Of a stretch of 64,000 nucleotides of DNA, positions 10,559-19,035 are shown in pieces. The stretch is taken from contig NZ_CP039373.1 of assembly GCF_000179235.2 (NCBI RefSeq), positions 1,829,860-1,893,859 on the forward strand, read 5' to 3'. The notes beneath the pieces are model-generated. The model ran no database searches and was not told the origin of the DNA. It saw only the letters and a program-made list of their open reading frames with translations. A program made the translations under genes and the position numbers. Within the stretch, counting starts at the first letter, position 1, and every line of letters begins with the position of its first letter. The DNA comes from Synechococcus sp. CB0101 (GTDB taxonomy: Bacteria > Cyanobacteriota > Cyanobacteriia > PCC-6307 > Cyanobiaceae).

Positions 10559-10686
10559 TCGTCGAAGGGATCGGTGAGACCTTTGGACGGCGGGCCAAAG
10601 GCTTGGTAAATCCCGAAGCCGGTCAGGCCCAGCAGCACGGCCAACACGGCCAGTGCCACGGACATGGCTGGGGACGACGTTTCCAT
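10546..10686 (-). CDS. psbN: PsbN, photosystem II assembly factor
   Basis: A 46-residue protein, [20 protein letters not shown] then [15 protein letters not shown] and DPFDDHDD, with one membrane helix and the highly conserved FGPPSK..L.DPF tail. PsbN is needed for repair and assembly of the PSII reaction centre and is not a stable subunit. It is transcribed divergently from psbH, 85 bp away, the usual cyanobacterial and plastid arrangement. Its 3' end overlaps the mannosidase gene by 13 bp. Confidence 0.97.
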   Translation of the reverse strand: METSSPAMSVALAVLAVLLGLTGFGIYQAFGPPSKGLTDPFDDHDD

Positions 10687-10771
10687 CACAACTCTCGACA
10701 GGCACAGCCGCGGCGGCTGCCGCGGCCCTTACAGTAACGAGACTGACCCTTGCCAGAGAGCAAAGCCCGTC

Positions 10772-10972
10772 ATGGCTCAACGCACCCGCCTGGGAGATCT
10801 GCTGCGTCCCCTCAACTCCGAGTACGGCAAGGTTGTTCCCGGTTGGGGCACCACCCCGGTGATGGGTGTGTTCATGGCCCTGTTCCTGGTGTTTCTGCTG
10901 GTGATCCTTCAGCTGTACAACAAGTCACTGCTGCTCGACGGCATCACCGTCAACTGGAACGGCGTCGGCTGA
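10772..10972 (+). CDS. psbH: Photosystem II protein H
   Basis: 66 residues: [20 protein letters not shown], the conserved VPGWGTTP, one transmembrane helix ([18 protein letters not shown]) and a lumenal tail ending VNWNGVG. PsbH binds near CP47 and supports Q_A to Q_B electron transfer and PSII assembly. The ATG at 10772 is chosen by homology; the frame is open further upstream. tatA starts 4 bp after the stop, so the two are likely one transcript. Confidence 0.97.
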   Translation: MAQRTRLGDLLRPLNSEYGKVVPGWGTTPVMGVFMALFLVFLLVILQLYNKSLLLDGITVNWNGVG

Positions 10973-10976
10973 TCGG

Positions 10977-11240
10977 ATGAACGTCTTCGGAGTCGGACTG
11001 CCGGAGTTGGCGGTCATCGCGGCCATCGGTTTACTGGTGTTCGGCCCGAAGCGCTTGCCCGAGTTGGGCAAAACCCTTGGACGCACCCTGAAGGGCTTTC
11101 AGAGTGCGTCCAGCGAATTTGAGAAGGAATTCCGCAAAGCGGTCGATACGGTGGATGCCGAAGTCAGCGTCACCAGTTCCTTGCCCGCTAAGAAGCCAGA
11201 GGCTGCTGAAGCTGCTCCTGAGCCCTCTTCAGAGGCGTGA
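10977..11240 (+). CDS. tatA: Sec-independent protein translocase TatA/E
   Basis: 87 residues with the TatA plan: short N-terminus, membrane helix beginning at GLPELAVIAAIGLLVFGPKR, the FGPKRLPELGKTLG hinge and an amphipathic helix, then an acidic, Ala/Pro-rich tail. TatA oligomers form the conduit for folded twin-arginine substrates in the plasma and thylakoid membranes. It directly follows psbH and precedes pth on the same strand. Confidence 0.93.
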   Translation: MNVFGVGLPELAVIAAIGLLVFGPKRLPELGKTLGRTLKGFQSASSEFEKEFRKAVDTVDAEVSVTSSLPAKKPEAAEAAPEPSSEA

Positions 11241-11259
11241 GCTGAGCCTCTGAGCGTTC

Positions 11260-11910
11260 ATGGCTGGTTCGAGCAGCACCGCCCCACTGCAGTTGCTGGT
11301 AGGGCTCGGCAATCCCGGCGACAAATACGCCGGCACTCGCCACAACGTGGGGTTCATGGCGCTCGAGCGCCTCGCCGCCGAGGCGGGCGGCAGTTTTAAG
11401 CAGCAGAACAAGCTGCATGGCTTGCTGGCCGAGGTCGGCGTTGGCGCACAGCGCCTGCGCCTGTTGATGCCCCAGACCTTCATGAACGACAGCGGTCGCT
11501 CGATCCGTGCCGCTCTCGATTGGTTTGGCCTGGATCCGGTGCAGATTTTGGTGTTGGTCGACGACATGGATCTGCCGTTGGGCCGCCTGCGCTTGCGCAC
11601 CAGCGGCGGCGCCGGCGGTCATAACGGCCTGCGCAGCACCATTGCCCATCTCGGCGGGCAGGAGTTCCCTCGGCTGCGCATCGGCATCGGTGCGCCGGCC
11701 CTCAATCCCGTCGAGCGCAAGCAGCGCACGGTGGGGCATGTGCTGGGCCGTTTTGACGCCGCTGAGCAGCCGGTGCTCGATCAGGTGCTCGCGGAGGTGC
11801 TGGCCGGTGTCGATCTGATTCAGCGGTTGGGATTTGAGCGGGCCGGTAACCGATTGAACGGGTTTGTGGCGCCGGCTGCCGCCAAGCTGGCGGAAGCACC
11901 GCTGGGCTGA
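11260..11910 (+). CDS. pth: Peptidyl-tRNA hydrolase
   Basis: 216 residues. The catalytic region LVGLGNPGDKYAGTRHNVGF (Asn and His of the active site) lies at about residues 10-30, followed by MPQTFMNDSG and VDDMDLPLGRLR.RTSGGAGGHNGL. Pth cleaves peptidyl-tRNA released from stalled ribosomes. Length and motifs are standard. The gene follows tatA by 19 bp and precedes a small DUF3146 gene by 11 bp. Confidence 0.96.
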   Translation: MAGSSSTAPLQLLVGLGNPGDKYAGTRHNVGFMALERLAAEAGGSFKQQNKLHGLLAEVGVGAQRLRLLMPQTFMNDSGRSIRAALDWFGLDPVQILVLVDDMDLPLGRLRLRTSGGAGGHNGLRSTIAHLGGQEFPRLRIGIGAPALNPVERKQRTVGHVLGRFDAAEQPVLDQVLAEVLAGVDLIQRLGFERAGNRLNGFVAPAAAKLAEAPLG

Positions 11911-11921
11911 GGAGCGCCGTT

Positions 11922-12179
11922 GTGAGTCGCTTACCCACCACCACGGCTCAGCTGCGGGTCCTGCAGCAGAGCTTCAGCCAGCGTCTGCTGGAAGGAGAGG
12001 TGAGTGCGGGCGGCTTCCAGTGGACGTTCAGTTGGTTTTTTGATCGCGGCGAGTTGCTGGTGGAGCCATCTCTGGGCCGCGCCCTGATCCACGATGCGCT
12101 GTTGCGCTTTCTGCTCAAGGCCGACTACCAGCTTGAGCCGGGTGGGGACTACGCCTTCACCGTGCGGGCCAAGTTTTAG
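11922..12179 (+). CDS. DUF3146 family protein
   Basis: 85 residues from GTG at 11922: a Leu/Gln-rich start, then GEVSAGGFQWTFSWFFDRGE, LLRFLLKADYQLEPGGDY and a C-terminal FTVRAKF. This pattern matches the small cyanobacterium-specific family DUF3146, of unknown function. It follows pth by 11 bp. Family assignment is from memory of the family, not from a search. Confidence 0.7.
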   Translation: MSRLPTTTAQLRVLQQSFSQRLLEGEVSAGGFQWTFSWFFDRGELLVEPSLGRALIHDALLRFLLKADYQLEPGGDYAFTVRAKF

Positions 12180-12187
12180 AGCGCGAT

Positions 12188-12619
12188 TCAACGGTTGAGC
12201 AGCTCAAGGTCTCGGCTGCGGCTCAGCGCCCGGCCAAGCTGGCGCTCAATCAGCAGTTGGGCCACCACATCGTCCACATCCCGGGGGGGCAGGCGCAGGC
12301 CGGGGGGGAGCCATCGCCGCCAGCCGCGGGCTGGCTCCAGCTGCCAGTAGCGCTCCCGAGCAGCGAGGGTGGTGCCCGCCTCAGGGATCAACTGCACCCG
12401 CAGCTGATGGGTGCGGAGCCACTGCTGCCAGGGCCGGCTGCCGGTGCCATCTCCCAGCAGCACGGTTGTGCAGCCAGGGCTTTGCGCCCACTCCAACAGC
12501 AGTGCTTGGCAGCGCTCGGGCGGTAGAACGCCGGCGGCTTTCACCTGCAGCGTTTCCGTGTCGGCCAGCACCAGGCCGCATTTGCTCAGGCCTGGATCGA
12601 TGGCGGCGAGATGGTTCAC
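12188..12619 (-). CDS. RNase H-fold resolvase-like protein (YqgF/RuvX-like)
   Basis: 143 residues starting MNHLAAIDPGLSKCGLVLAD, the first beta-hairpin and catalytic Asp of RNase H-like resolvases. Later segments (TVLLGDGTGSR; an acidic LPPRDVDDVVAQLL near the C-terminus) fit the remaining acidic residues of the fold. Such proteins act in Holliday junction or pre-16S rRNA processing, but this member is shorter and divergent, so its substrate is not predictable. Its start overlaps the DUF3084 gene stop by 4 bp, which implies coupling. Confidence 0.65.
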   Translation of the reverse strand: MNHLAAIDPGLSKCGLVLADTETLQVKAAGVLPPERCQALLLEWAQSPGCTTVLLGDGTGSRPWQQWLRTHQLRVQLIPEAGTTLAARERYWQLEPARGWRRWLPPGLRLPPRDVDDVVAQLLIERQLGRALSRSRDLELLNR

Positions 12620-13773
12620 CGCGCGACCGCCCGCAGTTCAACGGCCACCGGATCCACCAGATCGCTGTTGCGCAGCGAGATCGCCTGCAGTTGCACCACC
12701 TGGCCGGCGGGTCGGTTGGTGAGCGAAGCCGTGAGTTGATTCACGCTGGCTGCATCGAACTGAAGGCCGCTGGCCAAGCTGCCGGCCCGCTGCACGGTGT
12801 TGTAGGCCGCGGCGAGCAGCAGATTGAGGCGGCTACGCACCTGCTCTGGGCTGCGTTCATCGCCTTCCAGCACGGTGGTGGCCAACTGTTCCCCCGCTTT
12901 CACCACCTGCTTGTTGCGGCGCACATCGGGGAAGGCCACCACCTGGCGTTCGCCCTTGAGCACATTGGCGGCGGAGATCAGGCTCACGACCCAATCGCCT
13001 CGTTTGCTGAGGATGCCCTCGAGCTTGGTGATGTCACTGCGGGGGACCAACAGCATCTGCCGGTTGGGGGGCTGCCCGGGCAGCACCCGCTGGAACACGT
13101 TGATGTTGGTTTGGCGTAGCAGCGCTTCGATCACCACCTTGGCCTGATCAGGGCTTTGGATCCGCACCTTGGCGATCTCCAGCGGTTGGCCGCTGCTGAT
13201 CACCACATCACCGCGCCGCAGGGCGATCAGGTTGGTTTCCAGCTGCTGTAGCTCTTTGGCCGAGGCGCTGATCCGCGTGTTCAGCCGTGCCAGCTCCTCG
13301 CGGTTGCGGCGGATATCGGCATCTTTGGTGCCGATTTCGCGGCTGAGCTGATCGCGTTCCTGCTCCAGTTGCCGGCGTTGTTGCAGCAGGGGGGCCAGCT
13401 CCTTGCGCAGGGAAGCGGCCTGGGCTTCGACCATGCCGAGCTGGCTGCGGGCTTCCTGGCGGCCCTGCTCGGCGGCATTCAGCTCGCTCTGGCTGCGCTC
13501 AAGGGCCTCACGGCCTTCGCGGAGGCGCCGCTCCAATTGGTCGAGCTCAAACAGTCCGGTGCGCAGCCGATCGCTCACCAGCAGCATCAGGCCAAGCGAG
13601 ATGGCGCTGATCAGGCTGCCGGTGAGCACCGTGATCACCACGGCCGTACGACGCGGCCGCATCCCGAGCAGGCTGAGGCGCGCCTTGCCCACCTTGGAAC
13701 CAAGCCGATCGCCGAGGGTGGAGAGCACTCCACCCAGCAACAGCAGCGCCAGGATCAACAGCCAGCCCGACAC
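12616..13773 (-). CDS. DUF3084 membrane-anchored coiled-coil protein
   Basis: 385 residues. Two hydrophobic segments near the N-terminus (GWLLILALLLLGGVLSTLG; TAVVITVLTGSLISAISLGL) are followed by a long heptad-rich coiled coil (about residues 75-170, rich in Leu, Glu, Arg, Gln) and a mixed alpha/beta C-terminal domain. This is the layout of the cyanobacterial DUF3084 family, whose function is unknown. It lies between ntcA and the resolvase-like gene, all on the minus strand. Confidence 0.8.
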   Translation of the reverse strand: MSGWLLILALLLLGGVLSTLGDRLGSKVGKARLSLLGMRPRRTAVVITVLTGSLISAISLGLMLLVSDRLRTGLFELDQLERRLREGREALERSQSELNAAEQGRQEARSQLGMVEAQAASLRKELAPLLQQRRQLEQERDQLSREIGTKDADIRRNREELARLNTRISASAKELQQLETNLIALRRGDVVISSGQPLEIAKVRIQSPDQAKVVIEALLRQTNINVFQRVLPGQPPNRQMLLVPRSDITKLEGILSKRGDWVVSLISAANVLKGERQVVAFPDVRRNKQVVKAGEQLATTVLEGDERSPEQVRSRLNLLLAAAYNTVQRAGSLASGLQFDAASVNQLTASLTNRPAGQVVQLQAISLRNSDLVDPVAVELRAVAR

Positions 13774-13811
13774 AACCTTGCGCGACGACGCTCAGTATCG
13801 GTGGACAGCGC

Positions 13812-14552
13812 TCAGCTGAATCGCTTAGCCAGGGCAAGCGGATCAAACACCGTGATCTTTTTGCGGTCGATCTGCACGAGGCCCGCGTTGCGTAGATCCC
13901 CAAGCAGGCGGGTGATCGTCACCCGGGTGGATCCGATCGCTTCGGCGATCGCCTGGTGGGAGAGGCGCAGATCAATCGTGATCCCTTCGCTGGTGGGCAC
14001 CCCGAAATCACGGCAAAGCACCAGCAGAAAGCTCACCAGTCGCGACGACATGTCGCGGTGGGTGAGGGTTTCGATCATGGTTTCGGTCTGCAGGATGCGT
14101 GAGGAGAGGCCCTGCAGCATCAGCAGCCCCACGCTGGCGTCAAGCTCGATTGCCTTGCGCACCGAGGCGGCCGGGGCCGTGACCATCTCCACGCGGGTGA
14201 ACGCCACAGCGTGATAGAAGCGATCCGAGCGCTGGCCGGTGAGCAGCGAGAGCACCCCGAACAGGCTGTTTTCCCGCAGCAGGGCCACGGTGATCTCCTC
14301 GCCCGACTCGTAAACGCGCGAGAGGCGAACGGCGCCGCGCCGCAGCAGGTACACCTTCTCGGCGGGATCGCCCGGGAAGAAGATGGTTTTGCCGCGCTCC
14401 ACCGTTTCGGTGGTGCTGCCATTCAGGCCGCGGATCACATCCAACAGCGTGGCGTTGGAGGCAACGGGAGATCCCGCCACCGGGGTGAGCCCTGCGGCGC
14501 CGGTGGTCGGGCTTTGGGAGTAGCGGCTGAAGCCTGGTTGGGCGCCGACCAT
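13812..14552 (-). CDS. ntcA: Global nitrogen regulator NtcA
   Basis: 246 residues. A cyclic-nucleotide-type sensor domain ([31 protein letters not shown]) and a Crp-type helix-turn-helix ([20 protein letters not shown]) near the C-terminus identify NtcA, which senses 2-oxoglutarate and activates nitrogen-assimilation genes. Picocyanobacterial homologues usually begin near LLDVIRGL, so the ATG at 14552 adds about 34 residues; a TTG inside the frame could be the true start. An NtcA-type promoter lies just upstream, suggesting autoregulation. Confidence 0.95.
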   Translation of the reverse strand: MVGAQPGFSRYSQSPTTGAAGLTPVAGSPVASNATLLDVIRGLNGSTTETVERGKTIFFPGDPAEKVYLLRRGAVRLSRVYESGEEITVALLRENSLFGVLSLLTGQRSDRFYHAVAFTRVEMVTAPAASVRKAIELDASVGLLMLQGLSSRILQTETMIETLTHRDMSSRLVSFLLVLCRDFGVPTSEGITIDLRLSHQAIAEAIGSTRVTITRLLGDLRNAGLVQIDRKKITVFDPLALAKRFS

Positions 14553-14575
14553 AACGGCGGGGCAATTTGAGGCGG

Positions 14576-14617
14576 ACCCTACGGATCACCCCTGCGGGCT
14601 CTTGTAGTGATTGACAC
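14576..14617 (-). promoter_or_regulatory. NtcA-activated type promoter of ntcA
   Basis: Reading the minus strand, GTGTCAATCACTAC (14604-14617) fits the GT-N10-AC NtcA site, and exactly 22 bp further downstream is TAGGGT (14576-14581), which fits the TAN3T -10 box. This spacing is the standard NtcA-activated arrangement. A transcript would start about 16 nt before the ATG at 14552. The site touches the last base of the rph stop codon. Confidence 0.7.
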
Positions 14618-15351
14618 TATTTCGGGGCTTGCTCCAGCGCCTGCAGCTGACTATGCCGAAGTAGCTGCAGGCCTTCGTCGGCCAAATCGAGCAGCTGGTT
14701 GAGTTGCTGCCGTGAGAAGGGAGCTCCTTCGGCGGTGCCCTGCACCTCCAGCAGTTGCCCCTGGCTGTTCATCACCACGTTGAGGTCCACCTCGGCGCGG
14801 CTGTCCTCGCTGTAGTCGAGGTCGAGCAAGGCCTGGCTTCCCACCAGCCCCACCGACACCGCGGCCACTTGCTCCAGCATGGGGGTGCCGTTGAGAACGC
14901 CGCGGGCCTCAAGGCGCCGCAGCCCCAGGGCTAGGGCCGCCCAGGCCCCGGTGATCGATGCGCTGCGGGTGCCGGCATCGGCCTGCAGTACATCGCAGTC
15001 GATGTGGAGGCTGCGCTCGCCCAGGGCTTCGAGATCAAGGCAGGCCCGCAGGCTGCGGGCGATCAACCGCTGAATTTCCTGGGTGCGGCCTGAGAGCTTC
15101 ATCAACTCCCGCGGCTGCCGGCTGGGGGTGCTGGCGGGGAGCAGGCGGTAGTCGGCGCTGAGCCAGCCCTTGCCGGATCCTTGGCGCCATTTCGGCACGT
15201 CCTCCTCGAGGCAAACGCTGCAGATCACCGCGGTGCGACCGGTGTGCACGGTGACGGAGCTCAGGGCAAAGCCCATCGGATCCCAGTCGAAGCGGGTCGG
15301 CCGCAGGTCGCTCGGGCTGCGGCCATCGCTGCGGGACGGGGCTGCGGGCAT
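14617..15351 (-). CDS. rph: Ribonuclease PH
   Basis: 244 residues with RNase PH signatures: SDGRSPSDLRPTRF at the start, GSGKGWLSADYRLLP in the middle, QRLIARSLRACLDL, and the phosphate-binding and catalytic segment LDLDYSEDSRAEVDLNVVM. It trims tRNA 3' ends phosphorolytically. It lies upstream of ntcA on the same strand, separated by the ntcA promoter. Confidence 0.95.
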   Translation of the reverse strand: MPAAPSRSDGRSPSDLRPTRFDWDPMGFALSSVTVHTGRTAVICSVCLEEDVPKWRQGSGKGWLSADYRLLPASTPSRQPRELMKLSGRTQEIQRLIARSLRACLDLEALGERSLHIDCDVLQADAGTRSASITGAWAALALGLRRLEARGVLNGTPMLEQVAAVSVGLVGSQALLDLDYSEDSRAEVDLNVVMNSQGQLLEVQGTAEGAPFSRQQLNQLLDLADEGLQLLRHSQLQALEQAPK

Positions 15352-15473
15352 GGGTTGGGCCTGGATCTGCGTTGGCTCGATGGTACGGGTGTTTGCACTA
15401 CAGGTAGTGGCTGATGCTTGCCCATCGGTTCGCCACCGCTACATTCAGGATTCAGCGCGGCGGCACAGCGGAG

Positions 15474-16097
15474 ATGACGGCGAGCATTGCAGCCCTTCCC
15501 GGCAGTGGCTCCAGCGGCCCCTTTCGGCCTGGCCACCGGGCTGCCGGCGGTGGGCGTGCCGTCAGCTCGGCATCGTCTGTAGCTGGACGCAGCCTGCGGC
15601 TGGTGGCACAGCAGGAAGGCTTGCTGCAGGTGCACACCGCTCCCTTCCGCGGCAGTTTCAGCGGAGTGTTCAGTCAGGCCCTGCGCAGTGCCGGCCTCGG
15701 CAGCCGCGTGTTGATCAGCCAGTTCCTCAAAGGGGGTGTTGATCAAGGGCTGGAGCGCAGCGTCTGGCTGTGCGGACGGCTGCAGTGGCTGAGACCGGCC
15801 GTGGTCAGCTGCCTGGCGGAGCCGGCCGCAGCCGATCAGGCCGGTGCTGCGGATCGCGAGGCTGTGCGCGACGTATGGACCTTCACCCGCGAGCAGATGC
15901 TGGCGGGACAGCTGGATCAGCTGGTGCTCGATGAGCTGGGCCTGGCTGTCGAGCTCGGCTTTCTGGAGGACGCTGAGGTGCTGGCCGCCCTCGAGCAGCG
16001 CCCCTCCCACCTGGATGTGATCCTGACGGGGCCTTCCATGCCCAGCGCTCTACTGGCGATGGCGGATCAGGTCACGCAGCTGCGCCGAGGTTTCTGA
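15474..16097 (+). CDS. CobO/BtuR-like P-loop protein with degenerate Walker A
   Basis: The ATG at 15474 gives 207 residues. After a Gly/Ser-rich start, the segment GLLQVHTAPFRGSFSGVFSQ aligns with the P-loop of cob(I)yrinic acid a,c-diamide adenosyltransferases (normally VYTGDGKGKTTAALG), followed by the family's SRVLISQFLKGG and QLVLDELGLAVELGF. The P-loop Lys and most Gly residues are missing, so ATP binding by the canonical route is doubtful. The stop overlaps the dcd start (TGATG), so it is coupled to dCTP deaminase. Corrinoid function is uncertain. Confidence 0.7.
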   Translation: MTASIAALPGSGSSGPFRPGHRAAGGGRAVSSASSVAGRSLRLVAQQEGLLQVHTAPFRGSFSGVFSQALRSAGLGSRVLISQFLKGGVDQGLERSVWLCGRLQWLRPAVVSCLAEPAAADQAGAADREAVRDVWTFTREQMLAGQLDQLVLDELGLAVELGFLEDAEVLAALEQRPSHLDVILTGPSMPSALLAMADQVTQLRRGF

Positions 16098-16690
16098 TGC
16101 TCAAGAACGACCGCTGGATCAACGAGCAGGCTGCGGCCGGCATGCTCGAGCCCTTCCAGCCCAAGCTGGTGCGCCACCTGGATCCGGATAACGGCGCCCA
16201 GCCGGTGCTGAGTTTTGGCTGCTCCTCCTATGGCTACGACCTGCGCCTCTCGCCCCAGGAATTTCTGATCTTCAAGCATGTGCCGGGCACGGTGATGAAC
16301 CCCAAGCGGTTCAATCCGGCCAACCTCGAGCCGGCGCCTTTGCACCGCGACAACGACGGCGACTACTTCATCCTCCCGGCCCATTCCTATGGGCTCGGCG
16401 TGGCGCTGGAGAAGATGAAGGTGCCAGCCAACATCACAGTGATCTGTCTCGGCAAGAGCACCTATGCCCGGCTGGGAATCATCGTGAACACCACGCCAGC
16501 GGAAGCCAGCTGGGAAGGGCACCTCACCCTCGAGTTCAGCAACTCTTCGGGAGCTGATTGCCGCATCTATGCCAACGAAGGCATCTGCCAGCTGCTCTTC
16601 TTCGAAGGCGATCCCTGCGAAACCACCTACCAGGACCGCGCCGGTAAATACCAGCACCAGCCCGAGCGGGTCACCCTCGCCAAGGTTTAA
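16097..16690 (+). CDS. dcd: dCTP deaminase
   Basis: 197 residues starting MLKNDRWINEQAAAGMLEPF, with SFGCSSYGYDLRL, the catalytic region LGKSTYARLGIIVNTTPAEA and EGHLTLEFSNSSG, and the C-terminal ATP-lid-like ERVTLAKV. The enzyme deaminates dCTP to dUTP for thymidylate synthesis. Its neighbour thyX, convergent and 3 bp away, uses the resulting dUMP, so the two form a thymidylate module. Confidence 0.94.
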   Translation: MLKNDRWINEQAAAGMLEPFQPKLVRHLDPDNGAQPVLSFGCSSYGYDLRLSPQEFLIFKHVPGTVMNPKRFNPANLEPAPLHRDNDGDYFILPAHSYGLGVALEKMKVPANITVICLGKSTYARLGIIVNTTPAEASWEGHLTLEFSNSSGADCRIYANEGICQLLFFEGDPCETTYQDRAGKYQHQPERVTLAKV

Positions 16691-16693
16691 GGC

Positions 16694-17416
16694 TCACGGT
16701 GCGAGCCGAGCCTTATGCAAACGGCTCTTCTCGTACCAGGCGGCGATCTCCGGCGCCCACGCCTGCATGTGCGGCCACATCAGATCGCAGAGCACCCGGA
16801 TCTCCTCCTGGGCATCGAGCTTTGCCCGCAGATCCATGAAGTGCAGGAACGCCCGCAGCGAGAAGCTCACCACGAAGTGTTGGCGGTAGTCGAAGGGGAG
16901 GATGCCGCGGGCGTGCTCCTCGGCGAAGCCGGCCGCAAGCATGTCGCGGTAGCGCTCGGCAGCCAGCCGGCAGAGCTCGAGATCCTTGCTGCGCTCTTCA
17001 GCGGTGTAGGCGTATTTCTTGCCCTGGCGATCGCTGTAGTGGCCCTCGGGGCGCAGATAGAACACCTCCTCCAGCTCGAGCTCGCCGTTGGCGGCTCTGC
17101 AGATGCGATCTCCCGTGTAACGCATCGATTGCACATCGAAGCTCACCCCGACCCGGTGGGTTCGGGCCTGTTGCATCACCGAATGGGGGAACCAGCCCAC
17201 ATTGAGCACGATCTGAGCGTGCTCGAGCGGTCCGTAATGGCCCCGTTCACCGGACAGCAGGCGCTTCACGCAGATCTCGCCGGCTTTGCTTTCATCGGGC
17301 CATTCGGCGCGATCGGCGGCCACGAAGCCCTCGCTGTAGTCCTGGTGCATCGCGGCGTAGATGCACTGCTGCGGGTTGGGGGTGGCGGCGATCAGCTCAA
17401 CCCGGAAGCGGTTCAT
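16694..17416 (-). CDS. thyX: Flavin-dependent thymidylate synthase
   Basis: 240 residues. The ThyX signature is present as RTHRVGVSFDVQSMRY (family motif RHR-X7-S), with RFRVELIAATPNPQQCIYAA at the N-terminus and FSLRAFLHFMDLR near the C-terminus. ThyX makes dTMP from dUMP using methylenetetrahydrofolate and reduced FAD. It is convergent with dcd. No thyA is in the window. Confidence 0.94.
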   Translation of the reverse strand: MNRFRVELIAATPNPQQCIYAAMHQDYSEGFVAADRAEWPDESKAGEICVKRLLSGERGHYGPLEHAQIVLNVGWFPHSVMQQARTHRVGVSFDVQSMRYTGDRICRAANGELELEEVFYLRPEGHYSDRQGKKYAYTAEERSKDLELCRLAAERYRDMLAAGFAEEHARGILPFDYRQHFVVSFSLRAFLHFMDLRAKLDAQEEIRVLCDLMWPHMQAWAPEIAAWYEKSRLHKARLAP

Positions 17417-17476
17417 GGGGAAGGTGCCGGCGCCCGCCGGACTGCGGTGGCTGCAGGGTAGGCGGGGTTGGCTGGA

Positions 17477-18037
17477 TCAGCCGTGGCTGCGCGGACCAGC
17501 CATCGGGGTTGCCGCCAGGGTGGGTTGCAGGCTGCTCTGGCTGGCAAGGCCCGCCAGCTGCGGCAGCGGTGTCGCCGCGATCAGGGCTGTGGTGAGTGCT
17601 TCGAGCTCCGGTTTGCTGCGGGCCCCGAGGGCTCGGCCGATCGGTTCGCCGGAGGCATTGAACAGTTCCAGCTGGGGGATGCCGTTCACCTCATAACGAT
17701 CTACCTCCGGCTGCCAGCGCGGGTTGTCGACATTGAGGAGCACCACGTCGAGTTCGCCATGGTGTTGCTGCTCGATCGTCTCCATCGCGGGTGCCATGGC
17801 TTGGCAGGCCTCACACCAGTCGGCATAGAACTCCACCAGGGTGGGGCGTCCGTCCCCCAGCGCTACCGAAAGATCGAGGGATTGGCGCGCCAGCTTCTCC
17901 AACGGTGCGGCGGGTTGGAGGCCGCCCCGCAGGGCGAACAGGGCCAGAGCCAAAACGGCGCCCAGGGCGGCCAGCAGCATGCGGGCTCGGCGTCCGAGCA
18001 ACGGTTGGGCTGTGGAGTCGGGCGTCGGTGCGCTCAC
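17477..18037 (-). CDS. Membrane-anchored thioredoxin-like protein (TxlA/HCF164-like)
   Basis: The GTG at 18037 gives 186 residues: a short polar start, one N-terminal membrane helix (MLLAALGAVLALALFALRGG), and a thioredoxin domain with the active site YADWCEACQAMAP and the cis-Pro segment NGIPQLELF. This is the plan of cyanobacterial TxlA/plastid HCF164, which carry reducing power to lumenal targets such as cytochrome b6f. The open frame continues upstream but that part is antisense to the ferredoxin gene. Confidence 0.8.
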   Translation of the reverse strand: MSAPTPDSTAQPLLGRRARMLLAALGAVLALALFALRGGLQPAAPLEKLARQSLDLSVALGDGRPTLVEFYADWCEACQAMAPAMETIEQQHHGELDVVLLNVDNPRWQPEVDRYEVNGIPQLELFNASGEPIGRALGARSKPELEALTTALIAATPLPQLAGLASQSSLQPTLAATPMAGPRSHG

Positions 18038-18115
18038 GGGGGGAGCCTGATCGGGTTGCCACAATCTGCCAGCTTTCTGAAGCTGGTTAGCCTGAGCGCC
18101 AGCGGGTGAGCCTGA

Positions 18116-18532
18116 GTGAAGCGCCGCATCACCCTGCATTTCCCCCGCGAAGCGGTGCACCAGCCGATTGCCTATCGGTTGGCGGTCGAGTTCGACATTG
18201 CCGCGAAGATCCTGCGGGCTCAGATCGCCCCGAATCAGAGCGGCACCATGGTGGTGGAGCTCTCCGGCGATATCGATGATCTCGCTGCGGCTGAGCACTG
18301 GCTGGAAAGCCAGGGGCTTGGCCTTAACCGCGCCTCCGGTCAGATCCAGGTGGATCCTGCGCGCTGCGTGGATTGCGGCATTTGCACCAGCGTTTGCCCC
18401 AGCGGTGCCCTGAGTAGCCACGCCCCCACTTGGCAGCTCCAGTTCGACGCGCAACGCTGCCTGGTGTGCGAACAATGCATTCCCACCTGCCCGTTTGAGG
18501 CGATTGCCCTGGTGCTGGAGCCATCCCCGTGA
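18116..18532 (+). CDS. NIL domain plus two-[4Fe-4S] ferredoxin
   Basis: 138 residues from GTG 18116. The N-terminal half is a ferredoxin-fold NIL domain (ITLHFPREAVHQPIAYRLAV); the C-terminal half has two ferredoxin motifs, CVDCGICTSVCP and CLVCEQCIPTCP. NIL-ferredoxins are common in cyanobacteria and are linked to sulfur or methionine metabolism in other groups; the exact role here is unknown. The last bases overlap the next gene's GTG start (GTGA), so the two are coupled. Confidence 0.85.
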   Translation: MKRRITLHFPREAVHQPIAYRLAVEFDIAAKILRAQIAPNQSGTMVVELSGDIDDLAAAEHWLESQGLGLNRASGQIQVDPARCVDCGICTSVCPSGALSSHAPTWQLQFDAQRCLVCEQCIPTCPFEAIALVLEPSP

Positions 18533-19035
18533 AAGCTGTGTTTGGTCTGCTGTTGCTGCCTGTGCGGGCACCGATGTTGTTGGTGCTGCTGTTGGTGAGT
18601 GGCTACATGGGGTTGCATTGGGCGGAGGTGGCGCCGCTGATGCTCAACCGCGCCGAGACCCCCCTCCAGCTGGAATTGGCGGGGCCGCTGTTCTGGCCCC
18701 TGCAATGTCTGCAGGCCCTGGTGGTGGTGCTGTTCTGCGCGATGCCTGATCTGCTGCTGCGGGAGTTGTCGCAGCTGATGGCCGCCAGCAAGGCCCTCAC
18801 CTTGGTGGTGACGTTGCTGATCGTGATCACCGGTGGCCTGTACCTGCTGCACCTGGCCGTGTTGGCGGAGGTGCTGGTGTTGGCCTCATCGGTGTTGCTG
18901 GCGCGCCTGGATCTGAGCCGGCTGCGCGTTGCGCCGGCCCCCTGGATGGGGGCCATCGGCTTGAGCGTGTGGGTGCTGCTGGGCATCAGCCTCGGGGCGC
19001 TGGTGCATGAGCGGCTTGTGCCTGCGCTCGTTTAG
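18529..19035 (+). CDS. Conserved hypothetical membrane protein
   Basis: 168 residues with four strongly hydrophobic segments (about residues 5-25, 45-65, 80-115 and 135-155) and almost no soluble part. I do not recognise a family. It overlaps the NIL-ferredoxin gene by 4 bp and its stop overlaps the convergent lytic transglycosylase by 4 bp. Coupling to the ferredoxin hints at a redox-linked membrane function, which is inference only. Confidence 0.75.
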   Translation: MKAVFGLLLLPVRAPMLLVLLLVSGYMGLHWAEVAPLMLNRAETPLQLELAGPLFWPLQCLQALVVVLFCAMPDLLLRELSQLMAASKALTLVVTLLIVITGGLYLLHLAVLAEVLVLASSVLLARLDLSRLRVAPAPWMGAIGLSVWVLLGISLGALVHERLVPALV

